Shown here piece after piece: positions 1-8,710 of a DNA stretch of 44,747 nucleotides. A program made the translations under genes and the position numbers. This DNA comes from Actinomycetes bacterium. GTDB lineage: Bacteria; Actinomycetota; Acidimicrobiia; Acidimicrobiales; Acidimicrobiaceae. A model generated the notes under the pieces. That model was given only the letters and a program-made list of their open reading frames with translations. It made no database searches and was not told the origin of the DNA. The stretch covers positions 1 through 44,747 of the forward strand of contig JAJZCF010000005.1 in the NCBI GenBank assembly GCA_021846265.1, written 5' to 3'. The stretch's first letter is position 1. Each line of letters opens with the position of its first letter.

Positions 1-488
1 AGTTCCAGGTTCCGAGCTTCGTTGACTCCATCTACTTAGTGTCCTCCGCTTATGGCTAATACCCAAGCGACATTTCGACCCCGCATAGCGACCCCCCCAG
101 GTCGACTTGCCCAACTCACCTACCTATCAAAGCAGTACCGCCCCACCGATCCTGCCAAGCTCATGTCCCCTTAGCCTTCCCCAAAACTATAGGAACCCAA
201 AAGTCCCCAATGAGAACATGCGTTAACTTGTATTAAAGCAAGTTTCATACAAGTTCACTGCCGAATTTCGTTCAGCATAGCTTAGTGCCAATATTAAATT
301 CTTTAATTCGTCGAATCAGAGTCACCTAATCTGCACTAGCCAACTTGAGTCCGTTCCCCACCATCAGATTTACTTTATTCCAAATAGTATAAATACTTAG
401 ACTCGAAATGGCAATGGGTTTACCACTAGTTTCCTAAGTCATGGTACATATTTCAAAACTGTCTCGTCGCCGACCCAATGGTTTATTT
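1..488. other. Gene-free left edge with an inverted repeat
   Basis: I see no convincing coding frame here. The one clear structure is a perfect 9-base inverted repeat, AACTTGTAT at 225-233 and ATACAAGTT at 247-255, with a third half-site (CAAGTT) between the arms. It could be an operator for a gene left of the window or a chance AT-rich repeat. Nothing else was recognised. Confidence 0.4.
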
Positions 489-1265
489 CTATAGCGGAAT
501 TTTAATTCTAAATTGTGGCTCGTCACGCTGGCTTGTGGCCATATGGGTAGCTTCGATGGCCGCTGCACTTAGAAACTGACCAGAAACCGAATGCCCTGTC
601 TGCTTGAGCACAATGAATCTGCTTTGGGGAATTAGTAAATGCAGCTTGTACGACGATGAAAGCTGAACTACTCGATCCGAGTCGCCATGGATTATTGATA
701 CCGGAAGTCTGAGCGAACCGACCAAGTGCTCCAAATCACCGAGTTCAGACCTCATTCTCACTTGCTCGGTCCAGAAGCTCTTGGTAGCTGTCCCACCCCA
801 ACTGCGATACCCACTCCACATAACCTGGGCCGCCCGAATAATCATTGACGAAAGCGCTTGTCCTAGGCCCACAGAGGCCAACACCGAATCGAACACTCCC
901 AACGAACCTACCGATGCGGCGGGAGCAAGTAGCAAAGTTCCGATGTACTCCGTTGAGTCAAGTGCGCTCGCCGCAAGGGCAACTGCGCCACCGTAAGAAT
1001 GACCAATCAGAATTTTCTTTCCCTTTACACCCTTCACGGCTTGGTTCAGAAACTCAGCATTTGAGAAGATCCCAGCCGGAGACAACCCGGAGTCGCCCCA
1101 TCCAGGCCGATCGTATCCATAGGACCTAATCCGCTTCGGTAATCGTGAGGCCAATAAAGCAAGGTCGTCTATAGAACCCGGCTGTCCGTGCACAAATACA
1201 CAGCTAACTTCAGACGTGGTCTCGTTGCGCGAATAAGGCACGAGACTTTCATGTGCCTTCCGCAT
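489..1265 (-). CDS. Alpha/beta hydrolase family protein
   Basis: This is a 258-residue single-domain alpha/beta hydrolase, probably a cytoplasmic esterase or related hydrolase of unknown substrate. The oxyanion-hole segment VHGQPG lies near residues 25-30, the nucleophile elbow GHSYGG near 87-92, the acid in GDSDRVV near 194-200, and the base in TGHSV near residue 224, so the Ser-Asp-His triad looks complete. The ATG at 1265 has AAGGAG just upstream. The gene starts inside the end of the DMT transporter gene (17-base overlap), so the two are probably cotranscribed and translationally coupled. No signal peptide is visible. The family also contains haloperoxidase-like and lipase-like enzymes, and the sequence does not decide between them. 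Confidence 0.85.
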   Translation of the reverse strand: MRKAHESLVPYSRNETTSEVSCVFVHGQPGSIDDLALLASRLPKRIRSYGYDRPGWGDSGLSPAGIFSNAEFLNQAVKGVKGKKILIGHSYGGAVALAASALDSTEYIGTLLLAPAASVGSLGVFDSVLASVGLGQALSSMIIRAAQVMWSGYRSWGGTATKSFWTEQVRMRSELGDLEHLVGSLRLPVSIIHGDSDRVVQLSSSYKLHLLIPQSRFIVLKQTGHSVSGQFLSAAAIEATHMATSQRDEPQFRIKIPL

Positions 1266-2130
1266 CTTCTCCTTCTACCGGTCCCAGCCCACCAAGTTCA
1301 CTCATAGCATGTCTCCCCAGCACATATACGGAGCTGAGAGAACCTGCTATTGCGACGAATGCGAGCAAACCCATTAGCCCTGGAGCCCAGAGCCTCTCCC
1401 CGAGCAAAACTCGAGCAAACACAAAGGACACAATCGGCTCTCCGATTGAGATAATCGGCAGAACTACGTGGAGTTCGCCCAGCTGGAAAGCACTTTGAGT
1501 AATAAGCAGTGCTTCAAGACCAAGAACAATAAGAACCAGGGTGTTAGGGGCAAAGGCTCCCCTAAAGAGGCCCAGAGCGACAACCCTCAACCCAAGTATC
1601 CTCTCCAAGACGCTCGCCAGTCCGACAAGCACCGAGGCAATTATTGAAAGCGAAATCGCTCGATAGTGACGTGATGCCCCCTTTAACAAAAAATGCGGAA
1701 TTAGGGCTACCATTCCGACGAATACGGCGACAACTAGCACAATTGACATCCGATAGCTATCTTTAGCCTGAGCAGGCTGAAGGAGAATGTAGACACCAAC
1801 CCCAAATCCTGCCGCCAAAGAAAGCCACGAAATGCGCGAGCTAAGTTTATTAAAGCCGAAATATGGAGCGCTAACGATTGAAACCACCAGACCCAGGGAA
1901 AGTATTGCCTGTACTACCGCAACTTTTCCAAAAGCTAAAGCCAGGATTTGAAAGGCTATGGCAACGACATCCAATGCGATTCCTCCGAGCCATCCACCAT
2001 GTTTGAACAGGGAGAATAGAAGGCCCGGCCTCATATTCAGGTCATCAGACCTGTCTTTGGTCGCGGCGAGCTGAAGCAACGACGCGAAAGCAAAAGCGAT
2101 AGCAGATGCGATAGACAAGACATAAACCAT
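1249..2130 (-). CDS. DMT-superfamily (EamA/NIPA-like) membrane transporter
   Basis: A 293-residue, strongly hydrophobic protein with about nine or ten predicted membrane segments spread over its whole length. It ends in a short acidic cytosolic tail. The pattern fits the drug/metabolite transporter superfamily, whose members export metabolites or move cations; the substrate is unknown. It overlaps the hydrolase gene by 17 bases. Its start codon lies only 24 bases from the divergent glycosyltransferase start, so promoters for both directions must be very compact. No good Shine-Dalgarno sequence precedes the ATG at 2130, so a leaderless transcript or a slightly different start is possible. Confidence 0.8.
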   Translation of the reverse strand: MVYVLSIASAIAFAFASLLQLAATKDRSDDLNMRPGLLFSLFKHGGWLGGIALDVVAIAFQILALAFGKVAVVQAILSLGLVVSIVSAPYFGFNKLSSRISWLSLAAGFGVGVYILLQPAQAKDSYRMSIVLVVAVFVGMVALIPHFLLKGASRHYRAISLSIIASVLVGLASVLERILGLRVVALGLFRGAFAPNTLVLIVLGLEALLITQSAFQLGELHVVLPIISIGEPIVSFVFARVLLGERLWAPGLMGLLAFVAIAGSLSSVYVLGRHAMSELGGLGPVEGEDAEGT

Positions 2131-2154
2131 CTTCAGCCATATAGGCTAGCTGCG
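2131..2154. promoter_or_regulatory. 24-base divergent promoter gap with small palindrome
   Basis: Only 24 bases separate two divergent ATG codons. The gap contains AGCC-ATATA-GGCT (2135-2147). On the plus strand TAGGCT (2142-2147) fits a TANNNT -10 box and sits 7 bases from the ATG at 2155, the spacing expected for a leaderless mRNA. The -10 call is an inference from pattern and spacing. Confidence 0.4.
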
Positions 2155-3912
2155 ATGTCTAAGAGAGTGCTTGTCGTGTCTGCGCGTATGGGTGCAGGTC
2201 ACCATGGGGCTGCCAATGAGATAATCAGTCGAATGGAGCAGAGGGGCTGGGAAACCAGACTCGTCGATTTCTTAGATGCTTCCCCGTTTGCCGGCAGATT
2301 CCTTGAGCGCACCTACCATTTTCAAATTGAATCCGCTCCGTGGAGCTATGACCTGATCTACTGGCTTTGGTCTCGAGTCAAATTTCTTGCACCCGTGGCT
2401 ACCTTCTTTCTTGGCATTCTATTTGAAAAGCGGTTAAAAAGATGGGCGAAGGAATTCGATTCCGATCTCGTCATTACGACCTACCCTTTTGCTTCAGTCG
2501 TGCTTGGACGTGCGCGATCCCGCAGGTTGCGAACTCTCAAAATCCCGGTAGTCACCTACTTAACTGACTTTGCAGTGCATCCACTTTGGGTTCACAAGGG
2601 CGTCGATGCGCACTTATGCGTTGCTGATGTCTCTTCCGAACAGGTCGAAACTTTACTTGGCAAAAAAGCCGACGTCATTGGACCGGTGGTTGCTTCGAAT
2701 TTTCAAAGGTCAAACGACCCGGATCCAATCCGTGAAAGCCTGGGACTACCTTCCGACAAGTTGATAGTCCTTGTGGTAGCCGGATCCTGGGGGGTCGGCT
2801 CACTCGAGCAGACCGTAGAGGAACTTTCAGAGATCGAAGATGTCCACCCCGTTGTCGTCTGTGGCAGAAACACCGACCTCGCAGAGAGACTTCAAAGAAA
2901 CGGAGTCGGCACCATCTTTGGTTGGACGACTCGAATGCCCGAGTTGATGTCTGCCTCGGATGTAGTAATTCAGAATGCCGGTGGTCTGAGTGCGATGGAG
3001 GCCTTTCAATCAGGCGTACCTGTTGTCAGCTACCGCCCGATAGCGGGTCATGGCAGATACAACATATTCCACATGGAACGCGCTGGCGTAACGATCTGGG
3101 CAAAAAGCAAAGAGGAGCTCTCAAATGCTATAAAGTCCGCCGCCACCGGGCACGAACTTCTTGCGAGGCGGGCCACAAACCTTTTTACTGACCGATTGAT
3201 CCCAGTCGTGGAAGACGTTATGATTCGCGCATCGAGGCAACATTACGGGCTGTTTCGAAAGAGTGACCTAGTCAATATACCTAGAAAACTTGCGTCGTTA
3301 GGAGCGGCGACGCTTGCGGCCTTTTTTGCATTCAATTTGGCCGCCAATGCACTGAGCTCAGATGGGCTGAATGTCGATAAGGCTTCACAAGTCGGCAAGT
3401 TTGCCTACGTGGTCCTAAAGCCAGGGCTTTCAAATATCTCTGATCCGCAACTTTTGAAATACCTCCTTCAAACCGAAACCGCTGTTGTGGTACCCGGGCA
3501 GCTCGCCCTCGCAAATCCCTCGGCAGTGCGCCAAATCGCTCGTGATGGGATAGACGTTTTAAATGGGGGCTGGGAGAGTAACTCCGCACTTCATCTCTTC
3601 ATGCCCTCGAACGCGGTTGCTACTACGGAGCACACTTTGGACACAATTACCGGATTATCCGTTTCGATTTATGTTCCCCAGGAACAGGTCAATTCGGTAG
3701 ATTTGGCATGGATTTCGCTTCACCACCAGACCCTCGTCCACGCACTATTCATTAACCGGATTCAGTCGAACTTCAAATTCAAGTCGGGCAGCGTCTACGA
3801 GATCAACGGGACCGGAATGACACCCGCAGAGGTAATCGGCAGGTTGAAGCTACTCCAGTCGGGGCTTTCGCGGCAGGGCTTTATTCAAGCAGCGGCCTCC
3901 ACAATCAATTGA
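2155..3912 (+). CDS. GT28/MGDG-synthase-like glycosyltransferase with degenerate deacetylase-like C-terminal domain
   Basis: A 585-residue protein. Residues 1-360 resemble the MGDG synthase / diacylglycerol glucosyltransferase group. The lipid-side motif GAGHHGAANEI is at 13-23, and a GT28 sugar-nucleotide lobe carries VVAGSWGVGS (207-216) and NAGGLSAMEAF (274-284). It probably glycosylates a lipid acceptor at the inner membrane face. Residues about 379-400 form a hydrophobic segment. Residues about 416-585 look like a NodB-type polysaccharide deacetylase fold that has lost its catalytic motifs: PGQLALANPSAVRQIARDG resembles the usual strand-helix after the catalytic Asp pair, and the last 40 residues resemble the final helix. 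No TFDDGP or HxxxH is present. The stop overlaps the start of an intact deacetylase gene. The C-terminal assignment is inference. Confidence 0.75.
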   Translation: MSKRVLVVSARMGAGHHGAANEIISRMEQRGWETRLVDFLDASPFAGRFLERTYHFQIESAPWSYDLIYWLWSRVKFLAPVATFFLGILFEKRLKRWAKEFDSDLVITTYPFASVVLGRARSRRLRTLKIPVVTYLTDFAVHPLWVHKGVDAHLCVADVSSEQVETLLGKKADVIGPVVASNFQRSNDPDPIRESLGLPSDKLIVLVVAGSWGVGSLEQTVEELSEIEDVHPVVVCGRNTDLAERLQRNGVGTIFGWTTRMPELMSASDVVIQNAGGLSAMEAFQSGVPVVSYRPIAGHGRYNIFHMERAGVTIWAKSKEELSNAIKSAATGHELLARRATNLFTDRLIPVVEDVMIRASRQHYGLFRKSDLVNIPRKLASLGAATLAAFFAFNLAANALSSDGLNVDKASQVGKFAYVVLKPGLSNISDPQLLKYLLQTETAVVVPGQLALANPSAVRQIARDGIDVLNGGWESNSALHLFMPSNAVATTEHTLDTITGLSVSIYVPQEQVNSVDLAWISLHHQTLVHALFINRIQSNFKFKSGSVYEINGTGMTPAEVIGRLKLLQSGLSRQGFIQAAASTIN

Positions 3913-4670
3913 AGCGAATCATTGTGAACGATCCCGCCAAGCCCGCCGCATTGCTCAACTCGGTCCTGAAATACTCGGCGGGTATCGGGCTTGCTGAGGT
4001 CGGTTATCGCTCCTTCCCAGCACTTAGTTCTCTGCCGCAGCTGAGACGGACAGTTTGGCCCTACTTCCTAGGAACTGGATCCTCTTCCTCTGTAGCCCTT
4101 ACCTTCGACGACGGACCGGATCCAAAGTCCACTCCCCTGTTTATCGAAGAGCTGGATCGCCTCGGCGTCAAAGCTACCTTTTTCGTCCTTGGAGAAATGG
4201 CAGAACGGTACCCATATTCACTTCGCGAACTTGTATCTGCTGGGCACGAAATCGCCCTGCACGGTAACTGGCACCGAAACCACCTCTTTCGAAGTGCGAG
4301 AAGCATTCGCTATGACATGGAGAGGTCCTACGCCACCGTCTCTGAGATCGCCGCAGCCGCACCGATCTTCTTTCGGCCGCCATATGGGGTAATCACTCGA
4401 CCTACTCTAGCTACGGCATCCCAGCTTGGGCTTCGAAGCGTACTATGGGGAACCTGGGGTCGAGATTGGCGCAAACTAGCAACACCTTCCAGCGTCATGA
4501 AAGACCTTAAATCTAACTTCGCTCCGGGATGCACGGTCTTGTTGCATGACTCGGATTGCACCAGCTACCCAGGCTCCTACAGGGCAACCCTGGCAGCACT
4601 GCCCGACCTCGCCGAACTATGTGCTCAGAACGGACTTAAGCTAGGACCACTAGCGAACCATGGATTTTAA
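3909..4670 (+). CDS. Polysaccharide deacetylase (NodB homology domain)
   Basis: A 253-residue carbohydrate esterase family 4 type enzyme that removes acetyl groups from amino sugars in a glycan or glycolipid. All landmark motifs are visible: TFDDGPD (65-71, catalytic and metal Asp 67/68), the metal histidines in HGNWH (118 and 122), RPPYG near 157, and the late LLHDSD motif. The first 60 residues could hold a membrane-associated stretch, but there is no classical signal peptide. The start is TTG at 3909, sharing TTGA with the stop of the glycosyltransferase gene, a classic translational-coupling arrangement. The pair probably glycosylates and then deacetylates one product. It ends 10 bases from the convergent permease gene. 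Confidence 0.9.
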   Translation: MKRIIVNDPAKPAALLNSVLKYSAGIGLAEVGYRSFPALSSLPQLRRTVWPYFLGTGSSSSVALTFDDGPDPKSTPLFIEELDRLGVKATFFVLGEMAERYPYSLRELVSAGHEIALHGNWHRNHLFRSARSIRYDMERSYATVSEIAAAAPIFFRPPYGVITRPTLATASQLGLRSVLWGTWGRDWRKLATPSSVMKDLKSNFAPGCTVLLHDSDCTSYPGSYRATLAALPDLAELCAQNGLKLGPLANHGF

Positions 4671-4680
4671 ATCGACGGCG

Positions 4681-5814
4681 CTAACTCTCGTCGGGTTCGA
4701 AAGTTCCACTGCTACCGCCATCTTGTTCGAAATCAATGCCAAAGCTCCCAAGCGGGCTAGACCCTTTCGTTTCTGCCCTCCAACTCCAAAGATTCCGTGA
4801 CACCACCTGCAGTGCGCTTGCTATTGGAATTCCGATCAGGGCTCCAGTGACACCCGCAAGCTGCGCACCTACCAGCACAGCAAGAAGTATCCATAGAGGG
4901 TTAAGTTTGACTGTCTTCGCCATGATAAGAGGATTCAACAGATGATTCTCGACCTGCTGGTAGATCAAAAAAACAACCAGCGAAACGAGTCCGGCTAGAG
5001 GCGAATGCAAAAAGGCGACGATTACTGTTGGAATTCCGGCCAACAAGCCGCCTACAAGTGGCACAAGATCTACAAATGCGACCCAAACCGCAAGGACTAC
5101 TGCGAATGGTACCCCTAATACTGCCAGGGTTGCGCCAATCACGATGCCGGCAATCAGCGAAGTAAGGACATTACCGGCTACATACCCGGCCACCGCTCTG
5201 CTGGTTTCATCAATCATCAAAGATGCCCGCCTCGACACGCCTTGGGACATCTGTCCCAGCACTGCTTTGATCAACTCAGGTGCCTCGAGTGCCACAAATA
5301 TCGCCAAGACGAAAACCGTCGCCAGGGAAGCGATGGTAGAGACAAAACCTTTGGCGGCGAGATACGCCGGCTTGGCGGCACTCCCAGCCAAAGTTGCCAA
5401 CTTAGATAAAGAGGCATTTATATACTGCGTGAGGCCCAGCCGATGGATAAGATCGCTCAGCTGCCCTTTTTTGGACTGTGCTTGAGTCACGAGCTTTGGA
5501 AGTTCATTGATAAGCTTCGCTCCAGCGCTATATAAGGGTTGGCTCAGCACGAAGATCAAAAGGGCAACCAAAACAAGCATCGTCACGAAGACGACGGGTA
5601 CGGCCATGCTCCTTCGCATCCCAAGACGCTTCAGGGCCCTCACCGCTGGCTCAGCGATTACGGCCAACACGACTGCAACCACCACCTCGATGCTAAGGTG
5701 GCGCAAATTCCATGCGACGACGACCAATAACAGAGTTATAGCGGTAAGGCCCTCGATCACCAAAAGCCGCTTAACAAAGCCCCACTGGTTACTCTTTTGC
5801 GGACTATCTTGCAA
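4681..5814 (-). CDS. AI-2E family (PerM-type) membrane permease
   Basis: A 377-residue protein with about seven or eight membrane segments and the family layout: an N-terminal pair of helices, a soluble amphipathic stretch (about 75-150), then a C-terminal hydrophobic half ending in the conserved region QQVENHLLNPLIM (about 286-298). Family members have been linked to AI-2 export or Na+/H+ exchange, and the real substrate here is unknown. The reading frame opens with TTG at 5814; no in-frame ATG is better placed. A short hydrophilic tail follows the last helix. The gene converges with the deacetylase and diverges from the flippase-like gene, with about 128 bases in between. Confidence 0.85.
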   Translation of the reverse strand: MQDSPQKSNQWGFVKRLLVIEGLTAITLLLVVVAWNLRHLSIEVVVAVVLAVIAEPAVRALKRLGMRRSMAVPVVFVTMLVLVALLIFVLSQPLYSAGAKLINELPKLVTQAQSKKGQLSDLIHRLGLTQYINASLSKLATLAGSAAKPAYLAAKGFVSTIASLATVFVLAIFVALEAPELIKAVLGQMSQGVSRRASLMIDETSRAVAGYVAGNVLTSLIAGIVIGATLAVLGVPFAVVLAVWVAFVDLVPLVGGLLAGIPTVIVAFLHSPLAGLVSLVVFLIYQQVENHLLNPLIMAKTVKLNPLWILLAVLVGAQLAGVTGALIGIPIASALQVVSRNLWSWRAETKGSSPLGSFGIDFEQDGGSSGTFEPDES

Positions 5815-5942
5815 TATGGATCACCAGACCAATTTAGAAGATGTCAGACTATTGTGTCCGCTTAAGCTGACCCTCAGAATAGAAAAGATCCCGCTAACGC
5901 TAGATTTTGCTGAGGTTAAGGTTATTCTTTGAGCGAGAAGTG

Positions 5943-7079
5943 ATGCAGGATCAGCAATTGGACAAGATGCGCGGGGAAAGTGTAAAGGCAACTCGATCAA
6001 GCCTTTTCAAATTGCTCAGGCGATTTGGCCTATTCGGTATCCGCGGAGCAGTCGTCTTTTTCATAATCGAATACTTGGTTGTTCCAAATATCGCAGGTCC
6101 AAAAAAGACACTAAGCCTGCTCGGTGGCGCAAACTACGCCCTGGTGGCGGCGTCGGTAGGCCTTGAAATATTTGCCCTTATTGCCTATGCTCAGCTTACT
6201 CACTCCGTACTCCCAAGACCAGCTCCAGCGGTCTGGAAGCTATTCCGCATCGATCTTTCATCTCTCGCAGTATCACACGTTCTTCCAGGAGGGGCGGCTT
6301 CTGGGACTGGAATTTCGTTGAGGCTCATGACAAGTTCCGGCGTTTCTGCGACAGACGCTGGCTTCGCCATAGCTATACAAGGCATAGGGTCAGCGATCAT
6401 CCTCAATTTGATCCTCTGGCTAGCATTAATTATTTCGATTCCTCTAAACGGCTTCGATCCCATTTATGCGGTGGTTGCCCTCCTTGGAGTCGTGCTGATC
6501 GGTGCTTTCGCACTGCTACTTATTCTTTTCACCAAAAACCAACCTCGCGCCCTCGCTGTAGTGAGCAAAATAGCGCGCCGCATACCATACCTCAAGCCGG
6601 ATTCGGTAGAGGATATTTTTGTTCGGATAGGCGAACGGATCAAAGAACTATGGGAGAATCCGGAGCTTCTACGGCGTGCCTTGCTATGGGCAGCGATCAA
6701 CTGGCTAGCCGATGCAGGATCCCTCTGGATCATGATCTTGGCATTTGGCCGTGCAGTGGATCCCATTTCGCTGCTAGTCGCCTACGGTTTAGCCAACGTT
6801 CTGGCTGCCATTCCGATTACTCCTGGTGGCCTCGGGGTAATAGAGCCAGCGCTAATTAAGCTCCTGGGAGGCTTCGGAGTCCCGAGGGGTATAGCGATCC
6901 TATCGGTAATTAGCTATCGCCTATTTAACTTTTGGATCCCCATCCCAGCTGGTGCAGCGGCATATGTGAGTTTGAAGGTAAAGGGACCTCAGCCACAGCC
7001 AATTGAGACGATGGAACTAGACGCCATAGACCCAAGAATAATTCCCAAACCTAAACCCATTGATCCCTTTGATGACTGA
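5943..7079 (+). CDS. Lysylphosphatidylglycerol synthetase TM region / UPF0104 (AglD-like) flippase-type protein
   Basis: About 378 residues with roughly eight membrane segments. It matches the integral membrane family typified by the N-terminal flippase half of MprF and by AglD: an early FFIIEYLVVPNI helix, a middle region containing LPGGAASGTG, and a late ITPGGLGVIEPAL motif (about 288-300), which is the family hallmark. Proteins of this type translocate or help modify lipid-linked molecules, so it may serve the neighbouring glycolipid genes. The frame opens earlier with TTG at 5907, but ATG at 5943 is preferred: the extra 12 residues are unconserved in appearance and GAGCGAGAAG precedes the ATG. 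The C-terminal tail is Pro/Lys-rich. Confidence 0.8.
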   Translation: MQDQQLDKMRGESVKATRSSLFKLLRRFGLFGIRGAVVFFIIEYLVVPNIAGPKKTLSLLGGANYALVAASVGLEIFALIAYAQLTHSVLPRPAPAVWKLFRIDLSSLAVSHVLPGGAASGTGISLRLMTSSGVSATDAGFAIAIQGIGSAIILNLILWLALIISIPLNGFDPIYAVVALLGVVLIGAFALLLILFTKNQPRALAVVSKIARRIPYLKPDSVEDIFVRIGERIKELWENPELLRRALLWAAINWLADAGSLWIMILAFGRAVDPISLLVAYGLANVLAAIPITPGGLGVIEPALIKLLGGFGVPRGIAILSVISYRLFNFWIPIPAGAAAYVSLKVKGPQPQPIETMELDAIDPRIIPKPKPIDPFDD

Positions 7080-7129
7080 CCGCCGTGGGGGCAATATCGA
7101 CAAATATGGCGCAACAGCTTTAATCGGCT

Positions 7130-8704
7130 TCAAGAGTCAAGAAAGACTTCCGCCTCCATGTGCGTCAGTTCCTCAAAAAGCCCTTTTTTCTTCCTGAAGC
7201 CATTTATCTCCATGGAAATATCTTGGTTAGTGTTGGCAAAGATCAGCAAAGATTCTGCGGTAACTTCGATGGTAAGCGACTCGATGACACTTGCGTGGGA
7301 GCGGTCTAGGGCATCGGCTATACGCAAGATTCCAGCGAGAATAAGTACCTTTGAACGCTCTTTGACGCGAAGTCTTTGAAATGCTGAGTAATCAGTGGGC
7401 TTAGGTGTTCCACGCTTGTGAAAGCGCACTACGGAGGAGATAATCGACTTCTCCAAGTCAGAAAAACCCTTAAGGGGGCTGGACTCAACGAGGTAAGCGG
7501 AGTGCTTATCATGATCCTCTTGTGCAATCCACTCACCGATGTCATGCAGTATGGCGCTATAGCCGAGAAGCTCAATGTCGGAAGCATCAAGTTTTAGTTT
7601 TTCCTTTAGAGAATCGGCTAAGGCAATTGAAAACTCCTGCACCTTGATTGCGTGGCTGTTTAGACCATGAAACTTCTCTGCTAATGCCCGAACGGCTCCC
7701 TCGCGAAGCTCATGAGCATCAAAGGCAAACTCAAAGTCCTCTCTCGCCTCCAAAAGGTCCAAGATTATGCCCTCCCTGAGAGCCCAATCTGAGTATCTAA
7801 GCGTATTGACTTTGGTGGCTGAAAGGATCTCGGCGAGTACGAGCCAGCCGATTGGCAAAAGATCGACCCTCTTTGGATCGACGCCAGGAATGGCAAGTCT
7901 CTTCTGCGCTCCTAGTGAAAGCAGCCTCTTCCCAATTTTTTGGAGCTCTCTAGTCTCAACGGGCTCGTCATCGAACTGCTCGGCTTGGTCGCCCGCACCG
8001 CTAGACAACTTAGCGATCTTCAAGAGGGCTCCAAAGGTCCCGGAGGAGACCACAATGGAACGAGGGTCAAAGTCAACAATTTTGGAAATAGCAGGCTCCA
8101 TAACCCTGTGAACATGCTTCACAAGGGCCGATCTCTCCTTGGATGAAAGAGGGTCAGAGCTAACAAACTGCGACTTAAGCCGACCCACGCCTAAAGGAAG
8201 TGACGAGGTGAAGTAGCTCTGCCTCTGATCACCTATGATCAACTCGAGACTCCCGCCACCTAGATCGCAGATAAGCGCGGGTACCGGTTCAAGACTCAGG
8301 TGAGATCTCACCGCTTGATAGATCAGCTGGGCTTCACGAACCCCCGAAATTACGTGAGGACGAACTCCAGATACTTCTTCGATCGCCGCAAGCACAACTT
8401 CGGAGTTTGAAGCATCTCGAAATGCTGAAGTAGCAAATGCTATGGTCTCCTCAGCTCCTGCTAATTCGGCAATCTTGGAAAGCTCTGCCACGGTTTTGGC
8501 GGCCTTTTGAATACTTGAGGCAGAAATAGAGTTTGAAAGCGCCACTTCTTCGCCAAGACGAAGCATTCTCTTCTCAGAAGCCACAATGTGAAAGCTTCTA
8601 TCTGGTCGAGCAATGACGACAACAAGGTGAAAAGAGTTCGACCCAAGGTCTAGTGCCGCTATAACCGGCCCCTTGTTGTTTACAAAATACGGCGTAGCGC
8701 TCAT
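7130..8704 (-). CDS. ppx: Ppx/GppA family exopolyphosphatase with C-terminal HD domain
   Basis: A 524-residue enzyme that should remove terminal phosphates from polyphosphate and/or the 5' phosphate of pppGpp. The ASKHA fold is clear: DLGSNS at 19-24 (phosphate 1 loop), the catalytic Glu in GVREAQL (124), and DLGGGS at 147-152. From about residue 330 an HD-type helical domain follows, with HDIGEW (387-392) and further histidines at 351 and 401, as in the longer Ppx/GppA proteins. It is the last gene of a minus-strand operon ppk1-CYTH-ppx and starts 6 bases after the CYTH gene stop, with an AGGA ribosome-binding sequence inside that gene. Placing synthesis and degradation of polyP in one operon suggests phosphate or stress storage control. 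Confidence 0.9.
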   Translation of the reverse strand: MSATPYFVNNKGPVIAALDLGSNSFHLVVVIARPDRSFHIVASEKRMLRLGEEVALSNSISASSIQKAAKTVAELSKIAELAGAEETIAFATSAFRDASNSEVVLAAIEEVSGVRPHVISGVREAQLIYQAVRSHLSLEPVPALICDLGGGSLELIIGDQRQSYFTSSLPLGVGRLKSQFVSSDPLSSKERSALVKHVHRVMEPAISKIVDFDPRSIVVSSGTFGALLKIAKLSSGAGDQAEQFDDEPVETRELQKIGKRLLSLGAQKRLAIPGVDPKRVDLLPIGWLVLAEILSATKVNTLRYSDWALREGIILDLLEAREDFEFAFDAHELREGAVRALAEKFHGLNSHAIKVQEFSIALADSLKEKLKLDASDIELLGYSAILHDIGEWIAQEDHDKHSAYLVESSPLKGFSDLEKSIISSVVRFHKRGTPKPTDYSAFQRLRVKERSKVLILAGILRIADALDRSHASVIESLTIEVTAESLLIFANTNQDISMEINGFRKKKGLFEELTHMEAEVFLDS

Positions 8705-8710
8705 CGAGGA

